In this document: positions 37,857 through 47,659 of the stretch, piece after piece
How positions within the stretch are numbered: the stretch's first letter is position 1
How the letters are laid out: the number at the start of each line of letters is the position of its first letter
Source of the DNA: Stomorhina lunata
Taxonomy: Eukaryota > Arthropoda > Insecta > Diptera > Rhiniidae
Assembly (NCBI GenBank): GCA_933228675.1
Contig: OW121742.1
Coordinates: 19,992,850-20,056,849 of the forward strand
Length of the DNA stretch: 64,000 nt
Direction: 5' to 3'
The notes under the pieces: model-generated
What the model was told of the DNA's origin: nothing
The model's input: the letters and a program-made list of their open reading frames with translations, nothing else
Databases searched by the model: none
Made by a program: the position numbers and the translations under genes

Positions 37857-39551
37857 TTACTGCTCCACATGAGTATTGACTGTGGCATTCGAATGAAAGA
37901 CAATAGCTCCCGCTCTGCGTTGAACATATTTCGCCCTCTGAGTCCGCCAATAATGGACAGCCGATATCAGGCAGATACTGCAAAGCACGAAAACGAAACA
38001 GGACAGAGTGATGGACATAACCATTAGATATTTTTGCATTTGTTGAGCATGCTCGGACATGGTATCCAAAGATTTTTGAAGAATGGATTGAAAATTTTTT
38101 GAAGATTGCAGTTCATTTTCGGCCTCTTGTAGATCTTCCGGAATATGGCTAATACAGGTAACATCTTTTATATGAGTGGTTTCCTTGTCACTGTTATCAT
38201 GTTCTATATGAAGAATCGTATATTCGGTCAATTGAGGCTTAAGCAGAAGCCAATGGAGATAAGAGCAATTGAAACGATTTCGAGAAACACCCAGTTCTAT
38301 GAGTTGAGGAAAAGCTTTGGCAAAGCTATATTTTCCCTGAATTTCTGTTAGATTATTGGCATCTACGAAAAAGGATCTGATATTGGAATTGGCAGGCACG
38401 AAAATATCGAGATTCAGATCGGTTAAATTGTTATAGGACAAATCCAAATTGTCCAGTTGACCCAGTTTGGCAAACATGCCAAAGCATAATTTTCTTATGC
38501 CAGTGGCCTTTAGATTCAAAATAGTCAAATGCTGCAGATCCTGGAAGGTGCTAATATTAGGTGTTCCCACGGGATTAAAGGACAAATCCAGTTCGGTTAA
38601 ATGGCTTAGCAGGGTAATATTGGTTATATCCGATAAATTGTTGCTGCGCATTAGCAAAACATTGACATTTTGCCCATTGTAGACTTGAACCTTGGAAATG
38701 GAATTATTAACGGCTGTCAGAAAATTAGTGCCATTCACCACCAAGAAAGTCAATCTATTCGAATCCAAGTCCAATTTTTTGGTTATGGTTTTATTGCATA
38801 AATTAAAATCATCCAACTGATTGCGTGCCAATATCAAGACCTCGGGACCATAGGAATGTTGAAAGGTCTGAGGATCAAATGACTTCAAACGATTATTGGC
38901 CAGATTCAAGTCTCTTATATGTCTCAAATGATAAAACACTTCCGGTTTAATAGACTCCAACTGATTATTATCCAAGTAGACGGCATCCATGTAGGTATTC
39001 TCAAAAAACAAATCCTCGGGTATGAAGGACAATTGATTATTGGACAAGATGACCTTATTCATATTGGTCAGACCCCTAAAGGCCAGGGAGCCCAAAGTAT
39101 GCAATTTATTAAAACTCAAATCCAAACGCATTAAATTATGGGCCCCCACAAAGACCGAGGTATTTATCTTCTCTATAAGATTATGGCTCAAGTTCAAAGT
39201 AGTCAAGGTACTGGCCGAGGTGAAAGTATTCCTAGAAATATCCTCTATCTCCGTATTGGAAACATCCAAAGTCTTCAAACTACTAAAGACATCAAACAAC
39301 TTTGCAGGTATATCCAACAAAACCGAATTGTAAAATTTCATAAAATTCGTTTGATTCGCCTTAACATAGGGAGGTATCTTAACATTTTGCGAATGCGTCA
39401 CTTGGAAACCCGATACCGTACAGAACTTCTCCATGCCCACAATATTCGTATTGTATTCATCGCATTTCAAGACAATATCCTCCGCGGCGCCTAAGGATGT
39501 TATCAGTAGGAGCGAGTAAAAAACTTTCAAGAAAATTTTTATTTCTTTCAT
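37857..39551 (-). CDS. Leucine-rich-repeat single-pass membrane protein (564 aa)
   Basis: A 564-codon single-exon frame. Residues 1-23 are a signal peptide. A cysteine-containing N-terminal part (C30, C44) leads into about thirteen leucine-rich repeats between residues 70 and 428, with clear LxxLxLxxN units at 92-103 (LKTLDVSNTEIE), 116-127, 140-151, 188-199, 212-223, 318-329, 366-377 and 417-428. A short C-terminal cap (FNCSYLHWLL, second Cys at 466) follows, then a polar stretch (472-505, possibly helical) and one transmembrane segment at 509-533. The cytoplasmic tail of about 30 residues is basic (RTQRAKYVQRRA) with no TIR or kinase domain. A dozen N-glycosylation sequons support extracellular exposure of the LRRs. 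It is therefore a type I LRR receptor- or adhesion-like protein; ligand and pathway cannot be told. It is the only long, complex gene here, lying between a satellite array and a foldback element. No clear promoter is seen; a 5' non-coding exon is possible. Confidence 0.92.
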   Translation of the reverse strand: MKEIKIFLKVFYSLLLITSLGAAEDIVLKCDEYNTNIVGMEKFCTVSGFQVTHSQNVKIPPYVKANQTNFMKFYNSVLLDIPAKLFDVFSSLKTLDVSNTEIEDISRNTFTSASTLTTLNLSHNLIEKINTSVFVGAHNLMRLDLSFNKLHTLGSLAFRGLTNMNKVILSNNQLSFIPEDLFFENTYMDAVYLDNNQLESIKPEVFYHLRHIRDLNLANNRLKSFDPQTFQHSYGPEVLILARNQLDDFNLCNKTITKKLDLDSNRLTFLVVNGTNFLTAVNNSISKVQVYNGQNVNVLLMRSNNLSDITNITLLSHLTELDLSFNPVGTPNISTFQDLQHLTILNLKATGIRKLCFGMFAKLGQLDNLDLSYNNLTDLNLDIFVPANSNIRSFFVDANNLTEIQGKYSFAKAFPQLIELGVSRNRFNCSYLHWLLLKPQLTEYTILHIEHDNSDKETTHIKDVTCISHIPEDLQEAENELQSSKNFQSILQKSLDTMSEHAQQMQKYLMVMSITLSCFVFVLCSICLISAVHYWRTQRAKYVQRRAGAIVFHSNATVNTHVEQ

Positions 39552-39699
39552 AATTTTTCTTTATTTTTCCTTTTCGAAATTTAAGACTTTTTGCCAATTA
39601 TACGATTTACTGCGTCCGCTATTCGTTTATAACTAAATTCATTATTTTACTTAAAGGAATATTTTCCTTTTAATTCTTGACTAAATAAGAATTTATCTC

Positions 39700-40046
39700 T
39701 TTATTTATTTACATTATATATTTAGTATAAGATTTTTTTTTGTAATTTTATTTAAACTTAAATTGTGATAACAATTAACATTTTTTTTTTATAAGAAAAA
39801 TTTTAAATTATTTTAAATTGTGAGTTTATTGAAAAGTTTGTAACATTTTAGAAAAATCTTCTAAAAATTTTTCTTAATTTATTCTAACCTTTTTTTTACT
39901 GTCGAAATGTTGGGAAGAAGATAAGTTTGAGACAAAAAATTTTTAATTTTTTCGTAAATTATGGAACTTAAAAGAATATATGTTCCTTTTTTGACCCATA
40001 TTTTTTGATATATATTCTACGACGCACAGTAGAGCGGTTCGTTTTA
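39700..40046. other. Unique AT-rich spacer upstream of the LRR gene
   Basis: AT-rich sequence without repeats or frames. It may contain the 5' region of the LRR gene, but no TATA or initiator stands out. Confidence 0.4.
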
Positions 40047-40594
40047 TTCAAAAAAAAAAGTTATGTCAGTCACTTCCTATTATCAAAGATAATGTTAAAA
40101 CAATTCTAAAAATTTTTTTTTATTTTTTTACCACGCCTACAAATACCGCCCTTTTAGTATTTTATTCACTGTGTCGCCATTTTAAGTCCGATATTAACAT
40201 TTTAGATATCGGTGTTCGCGGCTCTGTAAAGGCTACATTTCTTTCTTTAATAGTTTTTTACTACCACGTCAATTTATAGTCATAATTTAAAAAAAAAGAC
40301 TAGATTTGTACTCGATTCGATTTGGGTGGGTACGAATCGAATTTTGAAAAATTATGACTAGAAATTGACGTGGTAGTAAAAAACTATCAAAGTGAGAAAT
40401 GTAGCCCTTATACAGCCGTGAACACCGATATATAAAGTGTTTTGATCGGACTAAAGATGGTCACACAGTTAACAAAATACAAAAAGGGCGGTATTTGTAG
40501 GCGTGGTAAAAAAATATTTTTTTTTTAGAATTATTTTTATATTTTCATATTATCTTTAATCCTAGGGGGTGACCGCCTCAACTTTTTTTTTGAA
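40047..40594. mobile_element. Foldback element without a ribozyme (~548 bp)
   Basis: Inverted-repeat arms 40047-40290 and 40347-40594 are imperfectly complementary along their whole length. Shared blocks include ACCACGCCTACAAATACCGC and TACCACGTCAATTT. The centre holds a second small palindrome TCGATTCG...CGAATCGA. The arms differ by many substitutions, so the element is old. No transposase is present and no hammerhead core (CTGANGA / GAAA) is found. Weaker similarity may extend outwards to the GCACAGT / ACTGTGC pair near 40024 and 40609. Confidence 0.75.
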
Positions 40595-40639
40595 CCACAC
40601 TAACCCACAGTCGCACAGTGCAACCATCCCATACAACCA

Positions 40640-42415
40640 ATGGATAAAAATCAAAGCAGTTGCCTTAGATCAACGAAATTTGGTATTTGACTTGAAATGG
40701 ATTTAACATGATCATATTCGAAATTTTAACAAACTTGGTCAATTTCTTAATATTGAAAAATAAATGGAATTCACAAAACTAAAAATATCTTCTATATGAG
40801 TTAGATTAGACAAATGAAGATTTGGTTAAATTTTTTGAAAAATTTTGACAAATTTGGCCTAAGGATACGACTAGGATGCACAAATCCTTAAATCTGGAAG
40901 AATCAACAAAAATCAAAAAATGAAACAAAATATCTGAAAGCATGTGACTTGATATGGATTTAACATGATCATATTCGAAATTTTAACAAAATTGGTCTTA
41001 GGATACGCCTACAGCCCACATATTTTTTAATATTGAAAAATAAATGGAATTTACAAAACTAAAAATATCTTCTATATGAGTTACATTAGACAAATAAAAT
41101 TTTGTGCGTAATTTAACAAAGATTTAAATAAATTGTCTAATAAATTTCGACAAAATCGTCTTAAGGATACGCCTAGGATGCACAAATCCTTAAATCTGGT
41201 AGAATCGGCAAAAAACACAAAATTAAAAATATATCTGAAAGCATTTGTCATATATAAATGAAATTTAGAGTGTAATGTATTGCCGAATAGATATACTTGT
41301 GCGTAATATCTTAACAAAATTGGTCAAAGGACACGCCTACCGCCCACATCTTTATAAATATTCAAAAATAAATAGAATTCATAAAATTAAAAATATCTCC
41401 TAAATAAGTTATTTTAGACAAATAAAATTTGATGCATGATTTAATATAGAATTGTTAAAATTGTTTGCAAACTTTCGGCAAAATCGGCCCAAGGATACGT
41501 CTAGGATGCACAAATCCTTAAATCTGGTAGAATAGGCAAAAATCACAAAATTAAAAATATATCTGAAAGCATTTGTCGTATATAAATGAAATTTAGAGTG
41601 TAATGTGATGCCAAATAGATATACTTGTAAGCAATATCTTAACAATATCGGTCATAGGTTACGCCCACCGCCCACATCTTTATTTATATCCAAAAATAAA
41701 TAGAATTTACAAAACTAAAAATATCTTCTATATGAGTTACATTAGACAAATAAAATTTTGTGCGTAATTTAACAAAGATTTAATTAAATTGTCTAATAAA
41801 TTTCGACAAAATCGGCCTAAGGATACGCCTAGGATGCACAAATCCTTAAATCTGGTAGAATCGGCAAAAAACACAAAATTAAAATTATGTCTGAAAGCAT
41901 TTGTCGTATATAAATGAAATTTAGAGTGTAATGTGTTGCCGAATAGATATACTTGTAAGCAATATCTTAACAATATCGGTCATAGGTTACGCCCACCGCC
42001 CACATCTTTATTTATATCCAAAAATAAATAGAATTCACAAAATTAAAAATATCTCCTATATAAGTTATTTTAGACAAATAAAATTTGATGCATGATTTAA
42101 TATAGAATTGTTAAAATTGTTTGCAAATTTTCGACAAAATCTACTCTAGGTTATGCTAAGGATTCGCAAATCCTTAAATATGGAAGAATCGAAAAAATCA
42201 CAATATGAAAAATATATCTAAAAGCAGTTGTCGTATATAAATGAAATTGGATGTGGATAACTTGAAGCCGATATATTTGTGTGCAAAATCTTAACAAAAT
42301 CGGTCTAAGGACACTCCTACCACCCATATATACTTCAATATTGAAGAATCGACAAAAATCACAAAATTCAAAATAAGTCTATCACTCATATTTTCTCTAA
42401 ATGTATCAAATTTAG
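40640..42415. repeat. 328-bp satellite, about five copies
   Basis: The landmark GCACAAATCCTTAAATCTGG recurs near 40878, 41180, 41508, 41836 and (diverged) 42158. The central copies are exactly 328 bp apart and highly similar; the outer ones are diverged or shortened. The 78-codon minus-strand frames at 41081, 41409 and 41737 are the same piece of satellite, not genes. The unit is unrelated to the CTATAG families and has no ribozyme core. Confidence 0.9.
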
Positions 42416-42913
42416 CTAAAATCATAAAAAAATGCTACATAGCATTTATTGGATAAGATTGACGTTCTGAAATTCTATTCCACAAAACATTACAAAATTA
42501 ACTGAATTTTTGTATTTTTTCAAATACGCTTGTGTAACAAAAAACTCAAAAATCTTTGAAATCTTCGAAAAACTAGATTTTTTACGACCTTTTTTGTGAA
42601 GCCAGCAAAAAATGTTTTTGAAAAACTGCTTTTTTCTTAATTTTGCTCATCTTGGGCGCCACCTGGCGGCAACAAAAAATAATAAAATGTTTAACAAAGT
42701 TTTTTTTTTTTTTTTTGTCCAGTAATGGTAGCACTGTGATTCGTGTGCAAAAGATGTATCCAAAAGAGTTTGTAATCCTCAAGGCGTATGACAAAATCGT
42801 CCAATCGAAATAAAATGTTGTGTGTTTGTTCATTATACAAAAAATCCTTAGAAAGAAACAAATTTTTATAGACAAAATTATTTAATTAAACAAATGTATT
42901 AGAAAGGTTTACA
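42416..42913. other. Unique spacer
   Basis: Non-repetitive sequence with a 16-T run near 42700. No gene is recognised; the 97-codon minus-strand frame has no coding signal. Confidence 0.4.
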
Positions 42914-43195
42914 CAAGTGTATTGCACTAGGATCCCAATTTTTACATTTATTTATTATTGTAATAAATAATTTGTTGATAAAACCAAAAAAAGTTGGTGG
43001 GGAGAACCTTTCCTCTACGAGTTCCGATGGTTGTTTTGACCACCATCATTATCAGAAACATCGAAAACCAAGCATTATATCTAAGTTTATAGACAGAATA
43101 AATACGAATTATCGTGTCTTTGTAAACATCAACATAAAGCAAAGATTATCATCTAAACGGAAACATACATCATTTTTCAGTTTTATCTGATTTAA
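42914..43195. mobile_element. Diverged single copy of the hammerhead satellite unit
   Basis: Aligns end to end with about 280 bp of the 465-bp unit found at 50 kb. Shared blocks include GTGTATT...GATCCCAA, TTACATTTATTTATT, TTTGTTGATAAAA, GGAGAA, CGATGGTTG, CATCATTATCAG, ATCGAAAACC, GATTATC and CATTTTTCAGTTTT. On the minus strand the ribozyme core is broken: CTGATAAT replaces CTGANGA and GGAA replaces GAAA. It is an old, inactive, dispersed copy and shows that the family predates the array. Confidence 0.75.
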
Positions 43196-43555
43196 ATGAT
43201 TTTTTGTAGCATCTAACAAAGTCGTTTATTATTTTCGACAAACCTTAATGATTAGACATAATATTTCTTTCTGTGTATTCTTGAGACTGAACTTTGTCAA
43301 TAAAACTAAAACAATAGTCGCATTTTTTGTTTAATACACAAAGACTTGAACTGATAAAGAAACTTGGATTTTATGAATTAATCGCAAGATGCAGACCTTT
43401 TTTGTTTTAAAACATGGGGAGTATCTTAAAACGTTGCCAGAAAAAAAACTTATCACTTACATTTTTTTTGCAAATTTAAGTCAGTAATTCTAAGTATATA
43501 AATACTGTCATGGAACATTTAAGTTAAATAAGGAGTGTTCCGAATAGAATATGCA
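43196..43555. other. Unique spacer
   Basis: Short non-repetitive AT-rich stretch; nothing recognised. Confidence 0.4.
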
Positions 43556-44470
43556 TTTTATTCTATAAAAATAGGATTTTTTTTTAATTTCCTATAAAAA
43601 TCGGAAATTTTTGAAAAATTTCCTAAGAAATAGCAAAGTTTTGAAAAATTTCCTATAAAAATAGGAATTTTTGAAAATTTTCCTATTAAAATAGAAAATT
43701 TTTGAAAAATTTCCTATCAAAATTGAAAATTTTTGAAAAATTTCCTACACAAATAAGAAATTTTTGAAAAATTTGCTATAAAAATAAGAAATTTTTGGAA
43801 AAATTCTTATAAAAATAAGAAATTTTTGACAAATTTCCTATAAAAATAAGACATTTTTGAAAAATTTCCTATAAAAAAAGAAATTTTTGAAAAATTTCTT
43901 ATAAAAATTAAAAAATTTTTAAAAGTTTCTTATAAAAATTAAGAAATTTCAAAAATTTCCTATTTTTAAAGGAAATTTTTGAAAAATTTCCTATAAAAGT
44001 AAAAAATTTTTAATAAATATCATAAAAAAAATATTAAATTTTTGAAAAATCCATCCTATCAAAGTAGGAAATTTTTAAAAAATTTCCTATAAAAACAAAA
44101 AATAAAAAAAATCCTACACAAATTTTTAATAAAAATTATCTATAAAAATAACAAAATTTAAAAAAAATCCTATAGAAATTAGAAATTTTTGGAAAATTTC
44201 CTATAAAAATAGGAAATTATTGAAAATTTTTCTATAAAAATAACAAATTTTTGAAAAATTTAATATAAAACTAAGAAGTTTTTGAAAAATATCCTAACAA
44301 TAATAGAAATTTGTAAAAAAAAAATTGTATACAAATAATAAATTTTTGAGAAATTCTTATGAAATAGGATATTTTTGAAAATTTTCGTATAAAATTAGGA
44401 AATTTTTAAAAATTTTCTTATAAAAATAGGAAATTTTTGAAAAATTTCCGATAAAATTTTCGAAAATTTT
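43556..44470. repeat. 31-bp satellite family B, forward arm of an inverted block
   Basis: Degenerate TATAAAAATAGGAAATTTTT / GAAAAATTTCC units, same family and orientation as 4500-10446. Confidence 0.9.
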
Positions 44471-45690
44471 TCTATATTTATAGGAAATTTTTGAAAAATT
44501 TCCTATTTTTACATGAAATTTTTAAAAATTTTCCTGTTTTTATAGGAAATTTTTGAAAAATGTCCTTTTTTATAGGAAAATTTTCAAAAATTTCTTATTT
44601 TAATAAGAAGTTTTTAGAAAATTTCTTATTTTTATAGGAAATTTTTCAAAAATTTCCTTTTTTCATAGGAAAGTTTTCAAAAAATTCTTATTTTTATGGG
44701 AAATTTTTTAAACACTTCTTATTTTTATAGGAAGTTTATCAAAAGTTTCTTATTTTTATAGGAAATTTGTCAAAAATTTCCTATTTTTATAGGAAATTTT
44801 TCAAAAATTTCTTATTTTCATAGGAAATTTTTCAAAAATTTCTTATTTTCATAGGAAATTTTTCAAAAATTTCTTATTTTCATAGAAAATTTTTCAAAAG
44901 CTTCTAACTTTTATAGGAAATTTTTCAAAAATTTCTTATTTTAATAGGAAATTTTTCAAAAATTTTATATTGTTATAAGAATTTTTTTAAAATTTTTTTA
45001 TTTTTATAGGAAATTTTTCAAAAATTTCTTGTTTTTATAGGAAATTTTTCAAAAATTTTTTATTCTTATAAGAAATTTTTCAAAACTTTCTTATTTTTAT
45101 AGGATATTTTTCAAATTTCTTATTCTTATAGGAAATTTTTCAAAAATTTCTTATTTTTATAGGAAATTTTTCAAAAATGTCTTATTTTTAAGGGAAATTT
45201 TTCGAAAATTTCTTATTTTTATAGGAAATTTTTCAAAAAATTCTTATTTTTATAGGAAATTTTTCAAAAATTTCTTATTTTTGTACTAAATTTTTCAAAA
45301 ATTTCTTATTTTTATGGGAAATTTTTCAAAAATTTCCTATTTTTATAGAAAATATTTCAAAAATTTCATATTTTTATAGGAAATTTTTCAAAAATTTCTT
45401 ATTTTAATAGCAAATTTTTCAAAAATTTCTTATTTTATTGGAAATTTTTCAAAAATTTCTTATTTTTATAGGAAATTTTTCTAAAATTTCTTATTTTTAT
45501 AGGAAATTATTCAAAAAATTCTTATTTTTATAGGAAATTTTTCAAAAATTTCTTATTTTGATTGAAAATTTTTCAAAAATTTCTTATGTTTATAGGAAAT
45601 TTTTCAAAAATTTTATATTTTTAACAAATTTTTCATTTATTTTATAAAAATTTCCTATTAAAATATGAAATTTTTGAAAAATTTTCTATA
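44471..45690. repeat. 31-bp satellite family B, inverted arm
   Basis: From about 44480 the unit switches to its reverse complement (TTTTTATAGGAAATTTTTC, AAAAATTTCTTA) and stays inverted to 45640, then flips back for two units before the array ends. It forms a ~2-kb inverted repeat with the preceding block. Confidence 0.9.
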
Positions 45691-46486
45691 GAAATTAGAA
45701 AATTTACATTGAAAGCTTTAAGCTTATATATTTGACTTAACACAGCTACCAATTTCATTTGGAGCCAAAAGCTCCAAAAGATGAATATTTTCAATAGGAG
45801 ACCTCAACATTAATAATATTGTAGAGTTTTAAACAAAAACTTAATACTTTCTTTTTATTTAAAAAAAATATATATATAGAGATTTCTTGACTTCCGGTTT
45901 AAGAGAATATTTTTATACATAAAAACAAGACCTTGAAAAAAAGATATAATTTATTTAAGTACATAAGAAATATCATTTAAGTTATTGTTTATAATAAAAC
46001 AAATAAATAAATTTTATAAAAATAATTGATAAAAAACAAAAACAATTTGTACATAATAAATAACTATTTAGTTGCTTATAGGCTACTGTGTTACTACTTC
46101 TAAAGAAGGAAAATACGTGACTAGAATAAAAGTTGTCACAAATGTTTAGTTAAGTTTCGATTTATTTTATAATTTTTTTATATTTATTTTATGGTTAAAC
46201 AAAACTGTAGACAAATATTGGTTTAATGCCAAAAAAAATTAGTCTGTTGATTTTAATTTTTATGTGTTTCTGCTTTTAATGTGGGGTTTTCTCAAGGAAT
46301 TCTTAAAATTTTAACTTAATATCTATACCTCACTCTTTGCCTCGACGAATCATCATCCAAAAAATTTACATAAAAATCCAATTCGACAAGGTTCTTTAGC
46401 TTGTTTTTCTTTGAGTCCTCACTACAAAATAATTCATACATTAAATTTACCACAAACAACTTAATTTGTCTTGTCTTCTCTTTCGC
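45691..46486. other. Unique spacer upstream of the 46575 gene
   Basis: AT-rich, non-repetitive sequence; no further gene is recognised. The 61-codon minus-strand frame at 46316 has no support. Confidence 0.5.
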
Positions 46487-46494
46487 TATATAAT
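46487..46494 (+). promoter_or_regulatory. TATA box of the 46575 gene
   Basis: TATATAAT lies about 31 bp before the initiator-like ATCACAGTTC (46516-46525), predicting a 5' leader of about 55 nt. Confidence 0.75.
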
Positions 46495-46574
46495 GGGTCA
46501 CTAAATTGTATGATTATCACAGTTCAATTTGTTTTCTTTTGCAAATCACAACTAAATCACTCAACTCTTACAAG

Positions 46575-46883
46575 ATGTTCAAATTCTTCACTACTGTCTT
46601 GTTGGCTGTCATTGCCTGCGCTGCTGCCAAGCCCGGCATTGTTGCTCCTTTGGCCTACACTGCTCCTTTCGCTGCCAGTGCTGTTGTCTCCCAGGAATAT
46701 CATGGTAACTTTGCTGCTCCCTATGTAGCTGCCGCCTCACCCTACGTTGCTGCCTCCCCCTATGTGGCTTCTCCTTACGTTGCCTCTCCCTATGTAGCTG
46801 CTCCCTATACCGCTGCCACTTATGCTGCTGCTGCTCCTTACGTTGCCGCTCCCTACTCAGCTCCTCTTTTGTTGAAGAAGTAA
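46575..46883 (+). CDS. Small secreted cuticle-like protein with SPYVA repeats (102 aa)
   Basis: A single-exon gene. The ATG at 46575 is chosen because it starts the typical MFKFFTTVLLAVIACAAA signal peptide and lies downstream of the predicted transcription start; an in-frame upstream extension to 46506 lies at or before that start and would bury the signal. The 102-residue product continues KPGIVAPLAYTAPFAASAVV, then SQEYHGNF, and repeats of ASPYVA / APYVAA before ending APLLLKK. Start motif and composition place it with fly 825-Oak / cuticle-like proteins, closest in layout to the 14225 gene: both lack the intron after codon 4 and both end in lysines. TATA box, initiator and AATAAA are all in place. 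Confidence 0.85.
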   Translation: MFKFFTTVLLAVIACAAAKPGIVAPLAYTAPFAASAVVSQEYHGNFAAPYVAAASPYVAASPYVASPYVASPYVAAPYTAATYAAAAPYVAAPYSAPLLLKK

Positions 46884-46968
46884 ATTGTTAATGTTCGTTA
46901 AATTTGTGATTTGTTGTTTCCGATACTCAGGAAAGTTTTTTTTATACAATAGACAATTTTATTAAATT

Positions 46969-46974
46969 AATAAA
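46969..46974 (+). terminator. Polyadenylation signal of the 46575 gene
   Basis: AATAAA, 86 bp after the stop codon. Confidence 0.6.
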
Positions 46975-47119
46975 ATAATTAAATAAAAAAAATACAGTTA
47001 AAAAAACAATCTAAAAATATTTAGTTTTAATTTAATAAAAAAATTTTTTAAGCCCTAAAGTATGCTTTAGTTTTTACAGTTATAATGATTATAACAGTTA
47101 CTATCTAAAGTGTCATAAT

Positions 47120-47241
47120 CAGACGAAAAATTTTCTATACAAAAATTTGTAAGATAAAATTTTCTGTACAAAAAATTTTCAGACAAAAAATTTTCTGTAC
47201 AAAAAATTTTCAGACAAAAAATTTTCTATAGAAAAATTTTT
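47120..47241. repeat. CTATAG satellite, left of foldback element
   Basis: Four to five CAGACAAAAAATTTTCT-type units; the array resumes at 47660 on the other side of the foldback element. Confidence 0.8.
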
Positions 47242-47360
47242 AATTAATTGAAAAATTAGGATTTATCAGGCTTGAGTTCATTTTTAATTTTCAAATTATT
47301 AATTTGAAAATTTGAAAGTAATAATGTGGAGAAAAACCGAAAAAATTATTTTTGAACGCG

Positions 47361-47411
47361 GCTAGTGGATTGCAATTTCTGTCCCGCCACAGGACGTCAT
47401 CAGCACTTAGC
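47361..47411 (-). ncRNA. Hammerhead ribozyme motif, left arm of the 47-kb foldback
   Basis: Read on the minus strand: GCTAAGTG (47404-47411), CTGATGA (47397-47403), stem II GTCC/GGAC with a C-A mismatch at its base, GAAA (47376-47379), stem III from the palindrome ATTGCAAT (47369-47376), C17 at 47368, and CACTAGC (47361-47367) pairing with the first strand apart from one bulged A. Stem I is fully paired. The stem II base mismatch may lower activity. Confidence 0.75.
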
Positions 47412-47464
47412 GCCCTCGATGATGATTATCTCTGCAATTTGATAACTCGACTGTGGTCGAGGGC

Positions 47465-47515
47465 GCTAAGTACTGATGACGTCCTGTGGCGGGACAGAAA
47501 TTGCAATCCACTAGC
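47465..47515 (+). ncRNA. Hammerhead ribozyme motif, right arm of the 47-kb foldback
   Basis: Mirror of the left-arm motif with CTGATGA 47473-47479, GAAA 47497-47500, ATTGCAAT 47500-47507, C17 47508 and CACTAGC 47509-47515. One change (G to A at 47472) breaks the stem I pair next to the core, so this copy is predicted to be weaker than the left one. Confidence 0.65.
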
Positions 47516-47659
47516 CGCGTTCAAAAATAGTTTTTTCAGTTTTTCTCCACATTATTACATTGAAATTTTCAAATTAATAATTAAAAATGAACTCAAGCCT
47601 GATAAATCCTAATTTTTCAATTAATTCAATTTAAAGTTCAAATAATTAATTCCCAAATA

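Larger units (their letters stand above)
47242..47626. mobile_element. Foldback element with a hammerhead motif in each arm (385 bp)
   Basis: Arms 47242-47419 and 47457-47626 are near-perfect reverse complements around a 37-bp spacer. The outermost matching bases are AATTAATTGAAAAATTAGG. GC content is far above the surroundings. Each arm contains a hammerhead core pointing away from the spacer. It shares layout with the 2509 element (a GCTTGAG box 50-90 bp outside the ribozyme) but not overall sequence. It interrupts a CTATAG satellite. No protein is encoded; the 86-codon frame at 47352 crosses the palindrome and is not a gene. Confidence 0.85.

Noticed and set aside
40047..40594. Hammerhead motif in this foldback
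   Set aside because: No CTGANGA or GAAA pair in the right spacing was found in either arm.
41081..41973. Three related 78-codon minus-strand frames
   Set aside because: They are the same part of the 328-bp satellite in successive copies. The frame is not kept in the other copies.
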